Shown here one piece after another: positions 17,038 through 26,802 of a stretch of DNA of 36,089 nt; the stretch's first letter is position 1; each line of letters starts with the position of its first letter. Both the position numbers and the translations under genes were made by a program. The notes beneath the pieces were generated by a model that had not been told where the DNA came from, did no database searches, and worked only from the letters and a program-made list of their open reading frames with translations. Source of the stretch: Gammaproteobacteria bacterium (lineage in GTDB: Bacteria > Pseudomonadota > Gammaproteobacteria > Burkholderiales > Burkholderiaceae_B); the NCBI GenBank assembly GCA_030832095.1, contig JAURJT010000030.1, positions 1 to 36,089 on the forward strand, read 5' to 3'.

Positions 17038-18496
17038 CTTCAAGCGCCTTCACAATTAACTTTAAAACCTCGACACGCGCATAGCGTTTATCATTGGCGG
17101 GCAAAACATGCCAGGGCACCCGCGAGGTATTGGTGTGGGTAAACATCTCGTTTGCGGCAACCGTGTAAGCCTTAGCTTTGCGCCGATTGCGCCAGTCTTC
17201 TTCGGTGATTTTAAATTGCTTAAAGGGCGAGTGTGTGCGCTCTTTGAAGCGCTTGAGTTGCTCTTCGGGCGTTACAGCCAGCCAAAATTTGAGCACAATC
17301 GTACCCTTCTCGACCATCTGCCGTTCAAAATCATTGATCTCATCATACGCACGCGTCCAAGCAGCCCGCTTGATCAGTTTTTCGACGCGCTCAACAAGCA
17401 CACGACCGTACCAAGAGCGATCAAAAATTGCGATGCGACCTCGCCTCGGCAAATTGCACCAAAAGCGCCATAAATATGGTCGAGACATTTCAGAGGGAGT
17501 TGGAGCCGCTACGGCCATCACATCAAAGTCGCGCGCATCAATCGCACGCGTCACACGTCGAATGGCGCCACCCTTACCGGCAGCATCTGCCCCTTCAAAC
17601 ACAAGCGCCAGCGCGCGCTTTTTAAACCCTTTGTGGCGAACAAGCTGTGCCAAGCGATTCTGCAACAGCAAAATCTGCGTTTCGTAGTCGCTTTTACTTA
17701 ACGTGGCGTTGTGATCAAGCTGCTCAAGCCAATTCACTTGCGGCGGAGTGGCCGGCACGCTATCAGGCTCGTGAAACACCGGCACTTTAATCGCACCGAC
17801 TTTTAGCGACGCTAATACTGCTTGAGCAGTTCGTACCATTCTGAGCTTTGGATCGGCACTCGGAATCACAACCCAAGGGGTATGAGGCGCATCGGTGCCA
17901 GCCAAAATCAACTGGCTGGCGCGCCGGATCGAATTAAATTTCTTGTGTGCGGTTAGGTCGAGTTTATCAACCTGCCATGCTGTCGAAGGATTCGCCAACA
18001 AGTCGTCAATTCGCGCTTGCTGCGCGTCACGCGACAGGTGAAACCAAAGCTTAAGGATCTGGACCCCATTGGCCGCCAAGGTTGACTCAAACCGTTTGAC
18101 AAACAGGATATCTTGTTCAAGCGCCTCTAAGTTTGGATGCTTGCGAGCCGCCTCTTTAAATAAGGAGTTATACCGCGAACCAAACACGATCCCAATCTCA
18201 CCCTTAGCGGGTAGTTTCATCCAAAACCTACGCGCGTCGGGATACGCCCGATCTTCACGGCTCGCCTCTGGAAAAGCGATCGTGTGAATATGGCGCGGGT
18301 CCATCCACTCATTCAGCAAATTGATCGTCTCGCCTTTGCCGGCCCCGTCAATCCCTGCAACCAAAATAAGCAGGGCTCGATCTTTAAGCGCGATGTGACG
18401 ATACTGCTCGTTAACCAACTGAATACGCAAGTGTTGTTCAATTTTCTTAAACTCGTCTTGCGACAGCTGCGGATCTGCTTCGGCTTCTTGAAACAT
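17024..18496 (-). CDS. pap: Polyphosphate:AMP phosphotransferase (two-domain PPK2, class II)
   Basis: From the ATG at 18496 the protein is 490 residues with two tandem PPK2 kinase domains. The first has the Walker A motif GIDGAGKG near residues 48-55. The second has EGADAAGKGGAIRRV near residue 300 and DRSWYGRVLVERVE. The two-domain architecture is typical of class II PPK2 enzymes, which convert AMP to ADP using polyphosphate; in characterised members the C-terminal domain is catalytic. AAAGGTAG precedes the chosen start, and the frame is open to 18550. The gene begins the PPK2-HIT-ung unit. Confidence 0.92.
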   Translation of the reverse strand: MFQEAEADPQLSQDEFKKIEQHLRIQLVNEQYRHIALKDRALLILVAGIDGAGKGETINLLNEWMDPRHIHTIAFPEASREDRAYPDARRFWMKLPAKGEIGIVFGSRYNSLFKEAARKHPNLEALEQDILFVKRFESTLAANGVQILKLWFHLSRDAQQARIDDLLANPSTAWQVDKLDLTAHKKFNSIRRASQLILAGTDAPHTPWVVIPSADPKLRMVRTAQAVLASLKVGAIKVPVFHEPDSVPATPPQVNWLEQLDHNATLSKSDYETQILLLQNRLAQLVRHKGFKKRALALVFEGADAAGKGGAIRRVTRAIDARDFDVMAVAAPTPSEMSRPYLWRFWCNLPRRGRIAIFDRSWYGRVLVERVEKLIKRAAWTRAYDEINDFERQMVEKGTIVLKFWLAVTPEEQLKRFKERTHSPFKQFKITEEDWRNRRKAKAYTVAANEMFTHTNTSRVPWHVLPANDKRYARVEVLKLIVKALEDAQR

Positions 18497-18581
18497 TTGG
18501 GCGCTACCTTTTAAAAGTCTCTCAGTACAGTGAGCGACGATAAGTCGCATCGTTTGTTGATCTACCGCATTCGTGACTTGG

Positions 18582-19757
18582 CTACCGTTGCAACGCCTCT
18601 AAGCGCGCGGCACGTACCCTTTGTTTAATCTGCGCTGGCTCACTTGCCAAGCGTGCGACCGCACCGGCATCGACCGCTAACACCACATGCAACCACGACC
18701 GCCAAGCCTGTTGCGTCGCGTGTATCGTCGAATCAACCGCGCCAGCGGTTTGCAACAGTGTTTCAAACCGCTCGGGCTTACGCAATGCGTCGCACGTTTC
18801 AAAGAGCGACAAAATAGTGTCTGCACACTCTGCCCGCTTTGACACTTCACGCAGACTGCCAATCGCTGTTGCCACGCCGCGTGCAGCACCTTCAACCTGA
18901 GACAGGGTAGCGCTCAGCGGTAATATCGCACCCAACACGAGCGGCAACAAACGCGCCATATCAGCGCACTCTGACGGGACACGCAGCCGTGTTGCAAGCG
19001 CCTTGACCTCACTGCTCTCAAGGCATAACACCGCGTAGCGCGACGCTAGGGGCAAGCCTTGTTGTGCAACTCGGTCCACTAAACTTTGCACGCGCGGGCT
19101 AAGCACGAGCTCTGGCATGATTCGAGTTGCTGCACCAACTTCGGCCAACAACGCTAGCATGCGCGATGGTTGGGCAGATAACAAGCCTCGCGCTAACTCT
19201 TGCCAGACGCGCTCTGGCACCAACGCATCGACCTCGCCTGAGGCAACCATCTTGCGGCATAGTGAAAGTGTCTCGGGGGCTACAACAAACTCAGTGAAGC
19301 GTGCCATAAACCGCGCAAGTCGAAGGATCCGTACTGGATCCTCTTCAAACGCGGGGCCAACGTGTCGCAAGATTTTTTCTTGTAGGTCTTTTACACCCTC
19401 AAGCGGATCAAACAACTCGCCAGCCAAAGATTGCGCAATCGCATTGACTGTTAAGTCACGACGCTTGAGGTCTTCTTCTAACGACACCTCAGCGCCGGTG
19501 TAAAACGTAAAGCCTTTATAGCCTCGCCCCGACTTACGTTCGGTGCGGGCCAAGGCATATTCTTCTTTGCTAATCGGGTGCAAAAATACCGGAAAATCCC
19601 CCCCTACGGGGATAAACCCGCGAGCCACCATGAGTTCAGGGGTTGCCCCCACAACGACCCAATCGCGATCTCCCGCTGGCAGGCTAAGCAAGGCATCGCG
19701 TACCGCACCACCAACGATATAAATCTGCAAACCTTCAGTGGTGCGATCGGTGCTCAC
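18582..19757 (-). CDS. cca: CCA-adding tRNA nucleotidyltransferase
   Basis: A 391-residue class II nucleotidyltransferase that adds or repairs the 3' CCA of tRNA. Motifs visible are [10 protein letters not shown], the metal-binding [18 protein letters not shown] and the nucleotide-selecting [13 protein letters not shown]. The C-terminal part keeps a vestige of the family region ([22 protein letters not shown]), but the HDLGK signature of the HD phosphohydrolase domain of E. coli Cca is absent. It starts at a GTG overlapping the slt stop (GTGA), which points to coupling. Confidence 0.94.
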   Translation of the reverse strand: MSTDRTTEGLQIYIVGGAVRDALLSLPAGDRDWVVVGATPELMVARGFIPVGGDFPVFLHPISKEEYALARTERKSGRGYKGFTFYTGAEVSLEEDLKRRDLTVNAIAQSLAGELFDPLEGVKDLQEKILRHVGPAFEEDPVRILRLARFMARFTEFVVAPETLSLCRKMVASGEVDALVPERVWQELARGLLSAQPSRMLALLAEVGAATRIMPELVLSPRVQSLVDRVAQQGLPLASRYAVLCLESSEVKALATRLRVPSECADMARLLPLVLGAILPLSATLSQVEGAARGVATAIGSLREVSKRAECADTILSLFETCDALRKPERFETLLQTAGAVDSTIHATQQAWRSWLHVVLAVDAGAVARLASEPAQIKQRVRAARLEALQR

Positions 19758-22036
19758 GGCAGCGGTGTGCGGCCATACGGCTGGGGCACAATTTCACCCA
19801 ACCGTTGTTTGAGCGACTGGGGTTGACCGCTAAACAACGCTGCGTAGTAGACCGCGTTGGACATCACGGCTTTAACATAGTCACGTGTTTCGTTGAAAGG
19901 GATGGTTTCAGCAAAAATCGCGCCCTCAACTTTACTGTCAAGCTTAGAGCGCCACAACATTGGGCGACCAGGCCCAGCGTTATAGCCCGCACTGGCCAGC
20001 ACCTGCGAGCCCCCCAAGTCAGACAACACCATGCTCAAGTACGTTGTACCCAGTTTGGTGTTCGTATCAAAATCATTGACTTTCGCGGGGGTGAAATCTG
20101 TCATCCCAATTTTGCCAGCCACCCAACGCGCCGTGGCCGGCATCAATTGCATCAAGCCCGAGGCGCCCGCGACCGAGCGAGCATCCATGATGAAGCGAGA
20201 CTCTTGCCGGATCAACCCGTAGACCCACGCGGGGTCAACATCAATTTGCCGAGCCTGCGCAGACACACGCCCCTCAAACGGCGCAATGTAACGCTGCGAA
20301 AAATCGACTTCTTTGACAGTGCGTTCTGAAGTATTGACCACGCGATCCAAGATATTCTCGTGTCGTGCGACCTCAGCAGCAGCCATCAATTGGCGATCAC
20401 TCATGCCGCGCAGCGTGAAGTTCCATTCAGGCACAGCATCGCCACGCCAGCCTCGTTTAAACAGCGTCACAGCTCGTTGCAGGCCCGGGTTTGCGCGCGC
20501 CTGCGCGATCTCTTGGGCTGTGACCGGTGCGGGCCGGTCCGGCGCGACAATCGGGCGACCTAATTCTTCAAGCGCCAATTGACCATAAAAATTAAATTGT
20601 GCCGCGATCGAGGTATAGGCCTTTTCAGCCTCTTGTTTCTTACCTGTCGCAGCTAAACCGCGTGCGCGCCAATACACCCAAGACGCGTCAGCTTTTTGCG
20701 TGGATCGCATCGCGTCAATCGATTGCAACACCCAGGCCCAGTCAATATTGGCCTGACGCAACGACGCGCGTACGCGCCACGCATTGTTTGTGTCAGATAA
20801 GCCCAGCGAACCAGTTTCGCGATACCACCCATAGGCGCGACTATCTAGGTTCATGATTGCCAACAACGCCATTTGACCGTACACCCATTGCAAATTTTGC
20901 TTGGGCAATTGCCCGGCCCAGGTGTCACGCACTTTGGTCGCGGTGGCACTCAGATCGGTGCGCGCCGCACGCGCCAAGCCAATCGCGACGATATCGTTGC
21001 GCCCGCTTGAGCGCGGCCCTGTTTGGGCACTCAGCCACGACACGGGTTCACGAATCATTGCGTCATAAGCCGCCAAGTCAGTCGACTCGAAGACCCAGGC
21101 GGCATAACGCCGCGCGTCGGGTAGCTTATTGTTTTCGATTGCCTCATACAAATAGGGCATCAGTTCAGCCGAGCCCAAAACGCGATCGGCCACCAGTTGA
21201 TCAAATAACTTTAAACAGGTGCCGAAGGGAGCAAAGACTTTAGTCGCCTCGGCCGCACTGGCACGCCGACCTCCCATGTGCCGCGCCTCAAGTTGTGAGC
21301 ACAAGATTTGCGGATTCGGGTTCAGCACGTCACCAAGCTCGCGTACCGTCACAAAATCCCCAGAGCGCGCTGCGGCCAAAATCCATTCACCCTTGAGCCG
21401 ATCTCCCAGATAGGCGGTTTTATTTTTAGTAATGAAATCCGTCAGCGTTTGTTGAACACCCGGCATATGGGTCGAGCCTAATTGTGTGCGTAGCGACCAG
21501 TATTCTGGATACATGCCCAACACATCCGCGCGCGCCTGGGGAACAAAGCTTGCCAACTGCCCCCATTGCTTAGCATTCATGGCGTTGCGTGCCGCAGCTA
21601 CCGCACGCGCGGCAGGCGTCGAGTCTGGATCAGCAATCGTGGCGCCGGCTTGCACCGCCGTGTTTGGTGCCGTTGAAGGTGCGTTGCCGGCGCGCGCAGG
21701 CGCGACGGGCGTCACAATCTCAGGCGCCGCGTCGGGCAGGCGCTTGACTCCTCCTGTTGCGCCGGTCACGGGGGAAGTGCTCGAACCTGCGTTGTTCGAA
21801 GAAGTTGAGGGGGCAACTGGCGTGCCAGGCGCTGGCACCAAGGTGCCGTCGGCCTGCAAAATAAATCTAGCGGGGCCGGTTGCCTCTGTGGATGGCGAAG
21901 ACGGAGAGGCTGCGGGCTGGGCCCAGCCCGGCGAATGCAGCAACACAAAAAGCGCACAGAAGCTAGCGAGCCAGTTGCGGCTACCACTCAACCCACAATT
22001 CTGATACTTTGTTTGCACGAGCATAAACCGCCCCAT
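19754..22036 (-). CDS. slt: Soluble lytic murein transglycosylase (Slt70-like)
   Basis: A periplasmic exolytic transglycosylase of about 760 residues. It has a signal sequence (hydrophobic stretch [18 protein letters not shown]), a Pro/Ser/Ala-rich linker to about residue 130, a long helical superhelix domain, and a C-terminal goose-lysozyme-like SLT domain. The catalytic Glu is E613 (counted from the TTG one codon upstream) in [19 protein letters not shown] and AGYNAGPGR are the other SLT motifs. The start is uncertain (ATG 22036 or ATG 22024); neither has a strong ribosome site. The linker of about 90 residues is longer than in E. coli Slt70. Confidence 0.94.
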   Translation of the reverse strand: MGRFMLVQTKYQNCGLSGSRNWLASFCALFVLLHSPGWAQPAASPSSPSTEATGPARFILQADGTLVPAPGTPVAPSTSSNNAGSSTSPVTGATGGVKRLPDAAPEIVTPVAPARAGNAPSTAPNTAVQAGATIADPDSTPAARAVAAARNAMNAKQWGQLASFVPQARADVLGMYPEYWSLRTQLGSTHMPGVQQTLTDFITKNKTAYLGDRLKGEWILAAARSGDFVTVRELGDVLNPNPQILCSQLEARHMGGRRASAAEATKVFAPFGTCLKLFDQLVADRVLGSAELMPYLYEAIENNKLPDARRYAAWVFESTDLAAYDAMIREPVSWLSAQTGPRSSGRNDIVAIGLARAARTDLSATATKVRDTWAGQLPKQNLQWVYGQMALLAIMNLDSRAYGWYRETGSLGLSDTNNAWRVRASLRQANIDWAWVLQSIDAMRSTQKADASWVYWRARGLAATGKKQEAEKAYTSIAAQFNFYGQLALEELGRPIVAPDRPAPVTAQEIAQARANPGLQRAVTLFKRGWRGDAVPEWNFTLRGMSDRQLMAAAEVARHENILDRVVNTSERTVKEVDFSQRYIAPFEGRVSAQARQIDVDPAWVYGLIRQESRFIMDARSVAGASGLMQLMPATARWVAGKIGMTDFTPAKVNDFDTNTKLGTTYLSMVLSDLGGSQVLASAGYNAGPGRPMLWRSKLDSKVEGAIFAETIPFNETRDYVKAVMSNAVYYAALFSGQPQSLKQRLGEIVPQPYGRTPLP

Positions 22037-22067
22037 CAACGCTTAATTGTCAGCACCCTTGCGACAC

Positions 22068-22688
22068 ATGTCAAAGAATAACGCAGACCAGCTGCGCGCG
22101 CGCCTGCGCAGCCTTCGCCAGAGCCTGTCTGTGGCTGAACGCCAACACGCCAGTGCTGCTCTGTGCGCTCGGCTGCAGCATTGGTTCGATCGGTACCTCG
22201 CGGATTTGGCTGTTGCGCAACGTTCAAGCCCCCTCATCGTGGCAGGCTTTTGGCCGCTTGACTTCGAGCCCGATCTGCGACCGCTGTTAACACAGCTTGA
22301 CCTGCATCAAGTGACCATCTGCTTACCGGTGATCGTTGAACGCTATGCCCCACTCGAATTTCATCGGTGGACACCCGACACACCACTCTCTGCGCAAAGC
22401 TTTGGGGTGATGGAACCCCCGCGTCAACAAGCGCTAGTGCCCGAGATTGTTTTGGTGCCCACACTCGGGTTTACGACGCAAGCAGCGAGGCTAGGCTACG
22501 GTGGTGGTTATTACGACCGCAGCCTAGGGGCCTTGCAGCGCGCGGGTGCCAAGCCTCTTAAGATCGGTATCGCTTGGCAGCAAGGGCTCTTGACAGACGC
22601 TGACGCGTTCTCCCCCCAGCCTCATGACGTGCTGCTAGATGCGATTGCAACGCCGCAAGCGTGGCTGCCTGCACGCCCCGGTGGGTAG
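22068..22688 (+). CDS. 5-formyltetrahydrofolate cyclo-ligase (MTHFS)
   Basis: A 206-residue enzyme that converts 5-formyl-THF to 5,10-methenyl-THF with ATP. The defining motif is LGYGGGYYDRSL near the C-terminus, preceded by VLVPTLGFT, and the N-terminal RARLRSLRQSLS helix fits. I use the ATG at 22068; a TTG at 22047 is unlikely. It is divergent from slt with only about 30 bases between. In enterobacteria 6S RNA precedes this gene, but there is no room for it here. Confidence 0.93.
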   Translation: MSKNNADQLRARLRSLRQSLSVAERQHASAALCARLQHWFDRYLADLAVAQRSSPLIVAGFWPLDFEPDLRPLLTQLDLHQVTICLPVIVERYAPLEFHRWTPDTPLSAQSFGVMEPPRQQALVPEIVLVPTLGFTTQAARLGYGGGYYDRSLGALQRAGAKPLKIGIAWQQGLLTDADAFSPQPHDVLLDAIATPQAWLPARPGG

Positions 22689-22777
22689 CCTCCTCTAGGC
22701 CTGACTCAAGAAACGATTCAAGCCGGCTTGCATCGTCTACACTTGCAACTTGTTGTTACACATACAGGAAGATTTCG

Positions 22778-23767
22778 ATGACTTTCTCAAAAACCATTCG
22801 TGGAGCCTTGCTAGCAACGGGATTCGTATCCTCTGTTGTTGCCGGTATCGCCCATGCGCAAACCTACCCAACTAAACCAGTATCACTCATCGTGCCCTTT
22901 GCTGCGGGCGGCCCGACAGATGTTTTGGCACGCACATTAGCCGTGTCCATGTCTAAAAGCCTTGGCCAAACTGTCGTTGTAGAAAATCGCTTGGGTGCGG
23001 GGGGCACTGTTGCCTCAACCGCCGTGGCGAAGGCTGCGCCTGATGGCTACACCTTGTTCATTCACCATAATGGCATGGCCACTGCGCCAACGCTTTATCG
23101 CAAACTACCTTTCAACGCGCTCACAGACTTTACCTATATCAGCCTGGTTGCCGATGTACCGATGACGCTGTTAGGCAGCAAAAAGTTTCCACCTAACACC
23201 ATGCCTGAATTCATCAAGTATGCAAAAGAACAGGGCGACAAAATCAATCTGGCCAATGCTGGGTTAGGTGCAGTCTCGCAACTGTGCGGCACCTTGTTGC
23301 AACAAGCATTGGGCGTAGGCTTTACTGCAATTCCGTACTCGGGTACGGCTCCAGCCATGGTGGCCCTGCTGGGCGGCCAGCTTGATGTGCTGTGCGATCA
23401 AACCACCCAGACTTTGCCACAAATCAAAGGCAATACAGTCAAACTTTATGGCGTGACCTCAGCCGAGCGCTTATCGTATTTGCCTGATACACCGACCCTG
23501 CGTGAAAGTGGTCTGAAAGATTTTGAGATCGTGGTGTGGCACGGCATTTATGGCCCTAAGGGCATGGCGCCTGAGGTCGTGACCAGGGTCAATAAAGCTG
23601 TGCAAGACGCACTCAAAGACCCCGATGTGATTCAAAAAGCAGGTGACTTAGGTGCGGTAATTGTTCCTGTCGACAAACAGACTCCAGCCGCACTACAAGC
23701 ATGGCTAAAGTTAGAAATCGATAAGTGGGCGCCTTTACTGAAGGCGGCGAATCAATACGCCGACTAA
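22778..23767 (+). CDS. Bug-family tripartite tricarboxylate transporter substrate-binding protein
   Basis: A 329-residue periplasmic binding protein of the Bug (TctC) family. It has a signal peptide (about residues 1-27, ending AHAQ) and the typical mature start YPTKPVSLIVPFAAGGPTDVLAR, followed by ENRLGAGGTVASTAVAKAAPDGYTL. Bug proteins bind carboxylates, amino acids or related anions; many are orphans without adjacent membrane subunits, as here. They are strongly expanded in Bordetella and relatives, which supports the taxonomic guess. AGGAAG lies just upstream of the ATG. An open frame reaching back to 22661 is not used. A strong terminator follows. Confidence 0.94.
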   Translation: MTFSKTIRGALLATGFVSSVVAGIAHAQTYPTKPVSLIVPFAAGGPTDVLARTLAVSMSKSLGQTVVVENRLGAGGTVASTAVAKAAPDGYTLFIHHNGMATAPTLYRKLPFNALTDFTYISLVADVPMTLLGSKKFPPNTMPEFIKYAKEQGDKINLANAGLGAVSQLCGTLLQQALGVGFTAIPYSGTAPAMVALLGGQLDVLCDQTTQTLPQIKGNTVKLYGVTSAERLSYLPDTPTLRESGLKDFEIVVWHGIYGPKGMAPEVVTRVNKAVQDALKDPDVIQKAGDLGAVIVPVDKQTPAALQAWLKLEIDKWAPLLKAANQYAD

Positions 23768-23790
23768 GATGATTGTTTAGGTACTGTGGC

Positions 23791-23821
23791 AAAAAGGCCT
23801 TCTGCAAAGAAGGCTTTTTTT
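23791..23821. terminator. Bidirectional rho-independent terminator
   Basis: GCCTTC (23797-23802) and GAAGGC (23809-23814) form a stem around TGCAAA, extended by an A run on the left and T7 on the right. It serves the Bug gene on plus and can serve metF on minus, whose stop is at 23905. Confidence 0.92.
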
Positions 23822-23904
23822 AATTTGAAATCAATAGACCTGGGGTTGAAGACCAAGCTAACGGGCCTAAGTTGGACAGTTTTCGCAGCGCAGAGTTTCT
23901 GACG

Positions 23905-24750
23905 CTAAACAGTCAACCCTCGCCAAATTGCCAGTGTGGCCTCGGCGTTGTTCAAGGTATAAAAGTGTAGGCCTGGCACATCGTTATCCAACAAAGTTTG
24001 GCACAAATCTGTGACTACCTCGGTACCAAAGGCGCGAATCGACTCTTTGTCGTCGCCCAATTCTGCCAGCCGCAAGCGGATCCAGCGCGGCACTTCAGCC
24101 CCACACATTTCTGAAAACCGCATGAGCTGCGTATAGTTAGTGATAGGCATGATACCCGGCACAATCGGGATATTCACGCCCTTAGCCTGCGCGCGATCGA
24201 CAAAATCAAAGTATGCATCTGCATTAAAGAAATACTGCGTAATCGCACTGTCTGCACCGGCCCGCACCTTATTCACAAAGTGCGTCAAGTCATGTTCAGG
24301 CCCTGCCGCCTGAGGATGCATCTCAGGGTAAGCCGCCACTTCAATATGAAACCAATCACCGGTTTCGTGGCGAATCAAGTCAACCAAATCACTGGCGTGC
24401 CGCAACGCACCGGCAGCATCGGCGCCCATGCCCGAAGGCATATCACCACGCAAGGCCACAATACGGCGCACACCCTCTTTACGATATAACTGTAACAACG
24501 ACTTGAGCTCGTCTCGACTTGACCCGATACAAGACAAGTGAGGCGCCGCATCGCGGCCCAACTCACGCAACACACGCACCGTATCAAACGTGCCATCACG
24601 GGTCGAACCACCTGCGCCAAATGTGACACTGCAGTAAACCGGATCGATCACCAACATCTGTTGGGCGCCCGCAACCAACCGCTGCTTCGCAGCGTCATCG
24701 CGAGGCGGAAAAAACTCTAGGCTAAACGCCGTGCTTGCTTGCATCGTCAT
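23905..24750 (-). CDS. metF: Methylenetetrahydrofolate reductase
   Basis: A 281-residue flavoenzyme that makes 5-methyl-THF for methionine synthesis. It starts with FSLEFFPPRDDAAKQRL (catalytic Glu) and contains SVTFGAGGSTRDGT, RIVALRGDMPSG, EVAAYPEMHPQA, ITQYFFNADAYFDF and VPGIMPI, all MetF signatures. The C-terminal LHFYTLNNAEATLAIW is normal. It begins four bases after the small membrane-protein gene and lies downstream of ahcY, a set known in betaproteobacteria and plausibly controlled by the SAH riboswitch. Confidence 0.97.
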   Translation of the reverse strand: MTMQASTAFSLEFFPPRDDAAKQRLVAGAQQMLVIDPVYCSVTFGAGGSTRDGTFDTVRVLRELGRDAAPHLSCIGSSRDELKSLLQLYRKEGVRRIVALRGDMPSGMGADAAGALRHASDLVDLIRHETGDWFHIEVAAYPEMHPQAAGPEHDLTHFVNKVRAGADSAITQYFFNADAYFDFVDRAQAKGVNIPIVPGIMPITNYTQLMRFSEMCGAEVPRWIRLRLAELGDDKESIRAFGTEVVTDLCQTLLDNDVPGLHFYTLNNAEATLAIWRGLTV

Positions 24751-24753
24751 TGA

Positions 24754-25092
24754 TTATTTATTGATTAAGTTCGTCAAGAAACTGGAAATCAAGCTGTATA
24801 ACAACGCGCCCCCAACTGCCCACCAAAAGCCATCGACCCGGAAGCCTTTGAAGAGTGAACCCGCCAGCCAAAACATCAGCGCGTTGATCACAAACAAAAA
24901 CAAGCCAACGGTCACGATCGTGATCGGCAAGGTCAACAGCACAAACAAAGGTTTCACCAACATGTTGATCAAACCCAGCACCAACGCTGCCCACATCGCA
25001 GACCAAAAGCTCGCTACAGCAATGCCGGGCAAAATATATGCAACGACCAATAAGGCAACTGCATTTAGTATCCAGACAAGTAACAAAGTCAT
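24754..25092 (-). CDS. Small four-helix membrane protein, phage holin superfamily IV (YvlD-like)
   Basis: A 112-residue, very hydrophobic protein with four predicted membrane helices (about 3-23, 28-50, 55-80 and 88-108). LGLINMLVKPLFVLLTLPITIVTVGLF resembles the YvlD family (Pfam Phage_holin_4_2). Despite the name there is no phage context: it is inserted between ahcY and metF with only a four-base gap to metF. That position suggests a function tied to the methyl cycle or simply an inherited cluster partner; the molecular role is unknown. Confidence 0.85.
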   Translation of the reverse strand: MTLLLVWILNAVALLVVAYILPGIAVASFWSAMWAALVLGLINMLVKPLFVLLTLPITIVTVGLFLFVINALMFWLAGSLFKGFRVDGFWWAVGGALLYSLISSFLTNLINK

Positions 25093-25183
25093 GGCGAACC
25101 CCAGGTGAGTGAAACGTAGCGGACAACCGGCCTGACCATGCGACCTTGCCTAAAACTGCAGACGAGGCCGCACGGCTAGTGGC

Positions 25184-26599
25184 TTAGTAACGGTACTGTT
25201 CGCCCTTGAAGGGGCCATCTTGCTTGACGCTGATATAGGCAGCTTGTTGTGGCGTCAGTTTTGTCAAGTGTGCGCCAATTTTGTCGAGATGCAAACGAGC
25301 GACTTTTTCATCAAGGTGCTTAGGCAACACATAGACCTGACCCGAGGTGTACTGTTCGTTACGGCTAAACAGTTCGATCTGTGCCATCGTTTGATTGGTA
25401 AAGGATGATGACATCACAAACGAGGGGTGGCCAGTACCGCAACCCAAGTTCACCAAGCGGCCCTTTGCCAACAAGATAATGCGCTTGCCGTCAGGGAAAA
25501 TCACGTGGTCAACCTGTGGCTTAATTTCTTCCCACACCAGATTTTCGATACCGACGACATCGATTTCGTTATCGAAGTGACCGATGTTGCAAACGATTGC
25601 CTGGTCTTTCATGCGGTCCATGTGGGCACGCGTGATGACGTTGTAGTTACCCGTGGCAGTCACGAAGATGTCAGCCTTATCGGCGGCCTCTTCCATAGTG
25701 ACCACTTTGAAGCCTTCCATCGCCGCTTGCAGTGCGCAGATCGGGTCGATTTCAGTGACCCAAACTTGAGCGCGCAAAGCTGCCAAGGCTTGAGCCGAAC
25801 CTTTACCCACATCGCCGTAACCTGCCACCACTGCAACTTTACCGGCGATCATGACATCGGTCGCACGCTTAATCGCGTCAACCAACGACTCACGGCAACC
25901 GTAGAGGTTGTCAAACTTTGACTTGGTCACTGAATCATTGACGTTAATCGCCGCAAAGGCGAGTTCGCCTTTCTTTGACATGTTGTACAAGCGCAAGACG
26001 CCTGTGGTGGTTTCTTCGGTCACGCCCTTGATCTGGGCTAAACGCGAGGAGTACCACTTTGGATCGCGCTTGATCGTGGCTTTGATCGCAGCAAACAACA
26101 CCACTTCTTCTTCAGAGCTTGGGCTGTTTAATACCGACAAATCTGACTCGGCCTTGGTGCCCAGATGCAACAACAGTGTGGCATCGCCACCATCATCCAA
26201 AATCATATTGGCTTGATGCTCGCCTGGCCATTCAAAAATCTTATGGGTATAATCCCAGTACTCAACCAAGGTTTCGCCTTTTTTGGCGAACACTGGCGTA
26301 CCAACCGCGGCAATTGCGGCTGCAGCGTGGTCTTGGGTTGAATAAATATTGCACGATGCCCAACGCACTTCAGCACCTAGCGCTTGCAGTGTTTCGATGA
26401 GCACAGCCGTTTGAATCGTCATGTGCAGGCTGCCTGTAATACGGGCGCCCTTCAATGGCTTCGTTTTGCTGAACTCAGCACGTGTGGCCATCAGGCCTGG
26501 CATTTCAGTTTCAGCGATCTGGATTTCGCGACGGCCCCACTCTGCAAGAGAGAGGTCAGCAACGTAGAAGTCAGTAAATTTTTGTGTAGCAACAGTCAT
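25184..26599 (-). CDS. ahcY: Adenosylhomocysteinase (SAH hydrolase)
   Basis: From the ATG at 26599 the protein is 471 residues. It hydrolyses S-adenosylhomocysteine to adenosine and homocysteine. The NAD-binding motif is [13 protein letters not shown]; others are [50 protein letters not shown] and the C-terminal [10 protein letters not shown] (KPxxYRY-type tail contacting NAD of the neighbouring subunit). The open frame reaches 26665, but the extra 22 residues are not conserved and overlap the leader. An SAH riboswitch lies upstream. Confidence 0.98.
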   Translation of the reverse strand: MTVATQKFTDFYVADLSLAEWGRREIQIAETEMPGLMATRAEFSKTKPLKGARITGSLHMTIQTAVLIETLQALGAEVRWASCNIYSTQDHAAAAIAAVGTPVFAKKGETLVEYWDYTHKIFEWPGEHQANMILDDGGDATLLLHLGTKAESDLSVLNSPSSEEEVVLFAAIKATIKRDPKWYSSRLAQIKGVTEETTTGVLRLYNMSKKGELAFAAINVNDSVTKSKFDNLYGCRESLVDAIKRATDVMIAGKVAVVAGYGDVGKGSAQALAALRAQVWVTEIDPICALQAAMEGFKVVTMEEAADKADIFVTATGNYNVITRAHMDRMKDQAIVCNIGHFDNEIDVVGIENLVWEEIKPQVDHVIFPDGKRIILLAKGRLVNLGCGTGHPSFVMSSSFTNQTMAQIELFSRNEQYTSGQVYVLPKHLDEKVARLHLDKIGAHLTKLTPQQAAYISVKQDGPFKGEQYRY

Positions 26600-26607
26600 G
26601 GCAAGAA

Positions 26608-26621
26608 GGCTCCGGTGAGCC
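26608..26621 (-). promoter_or_regulatory. Hairpin covering the ahcY ribosome-binding site
   Basis: On the minus-strand RNA GGCTC (26621-26617) pairs with GAGCC (26612-26608) around ACCG. The only Shine-Dalgarno-like element, GGAG (26613-26610), is inside it, ten bases from the ATG. This is a natural candidate for the riboswitch expression platform. Confidence 0.5.
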
Positions 26622-26684
26622 TGCTCAGCAATGCGATGTTGGGGTGAACTTGAGCACCACCGCAATCGCTGTCTGGCAGGATTG

Positions 26685-26786
26685 GGTGAGCGCCGTTAAG
26701 GTTGGCAAAAGCACCAACGGTAACGTAGAAGCTTATGAGCCTGGCGGATCGGCAAAATGCAGTGGATCCGTCGCAACGCTCCTCAA
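26685..26786 (-). promoter_or_regulatory. SAH riboswitch upstream of ahcY
   Basis: The minus-strand RNA contains, in order, GAGGAGCGTTGCGAC, a hairpin with CGGATC/GATCCG, the conserved CAGGCTC, a hairpin GTTGG/CCAAC, and AACGGCGCTCACC. These match the conserved blocks and order of the S-adenosylhomocysteine riboswitch, with GAGCG/CGCTC forming P1. The known class turns ahcY on when SAH builds up. Position (about 85 bases before the ATG) and host group both fit. A covariance-model search was not run. Confidence 0.9.
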
Positions 26787-26796
26787 AAGCGAACGA

Positions 26797-26802
26797 ATTG
26801 TA
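26797..26802 (-). promoter_or_regulatory. -10 box of the ahcY promoter
   Basis: TACAAT on the minus strand lies so that transcription would begin near 26790, just at the 5' end of the riboswitch. The -35 box is not clear: TGCAAG at 16 bases or TTGCTG at 20 bases upstream. Confidence 0.55.

Noticed and set aside
22037..22067. 6S RNA gene next to the cyclo-ligase gene, as in enterobacteria
   Set aside because: The gap between slt and the cyclo-ligase is only about 30 bases, far too short for 6S RNA.
24754..25092. Phage remnant, because the family name is phage holin
   Set aside because: No other phage genes lie nearby and the gene sits in a tight metabolic cluster.
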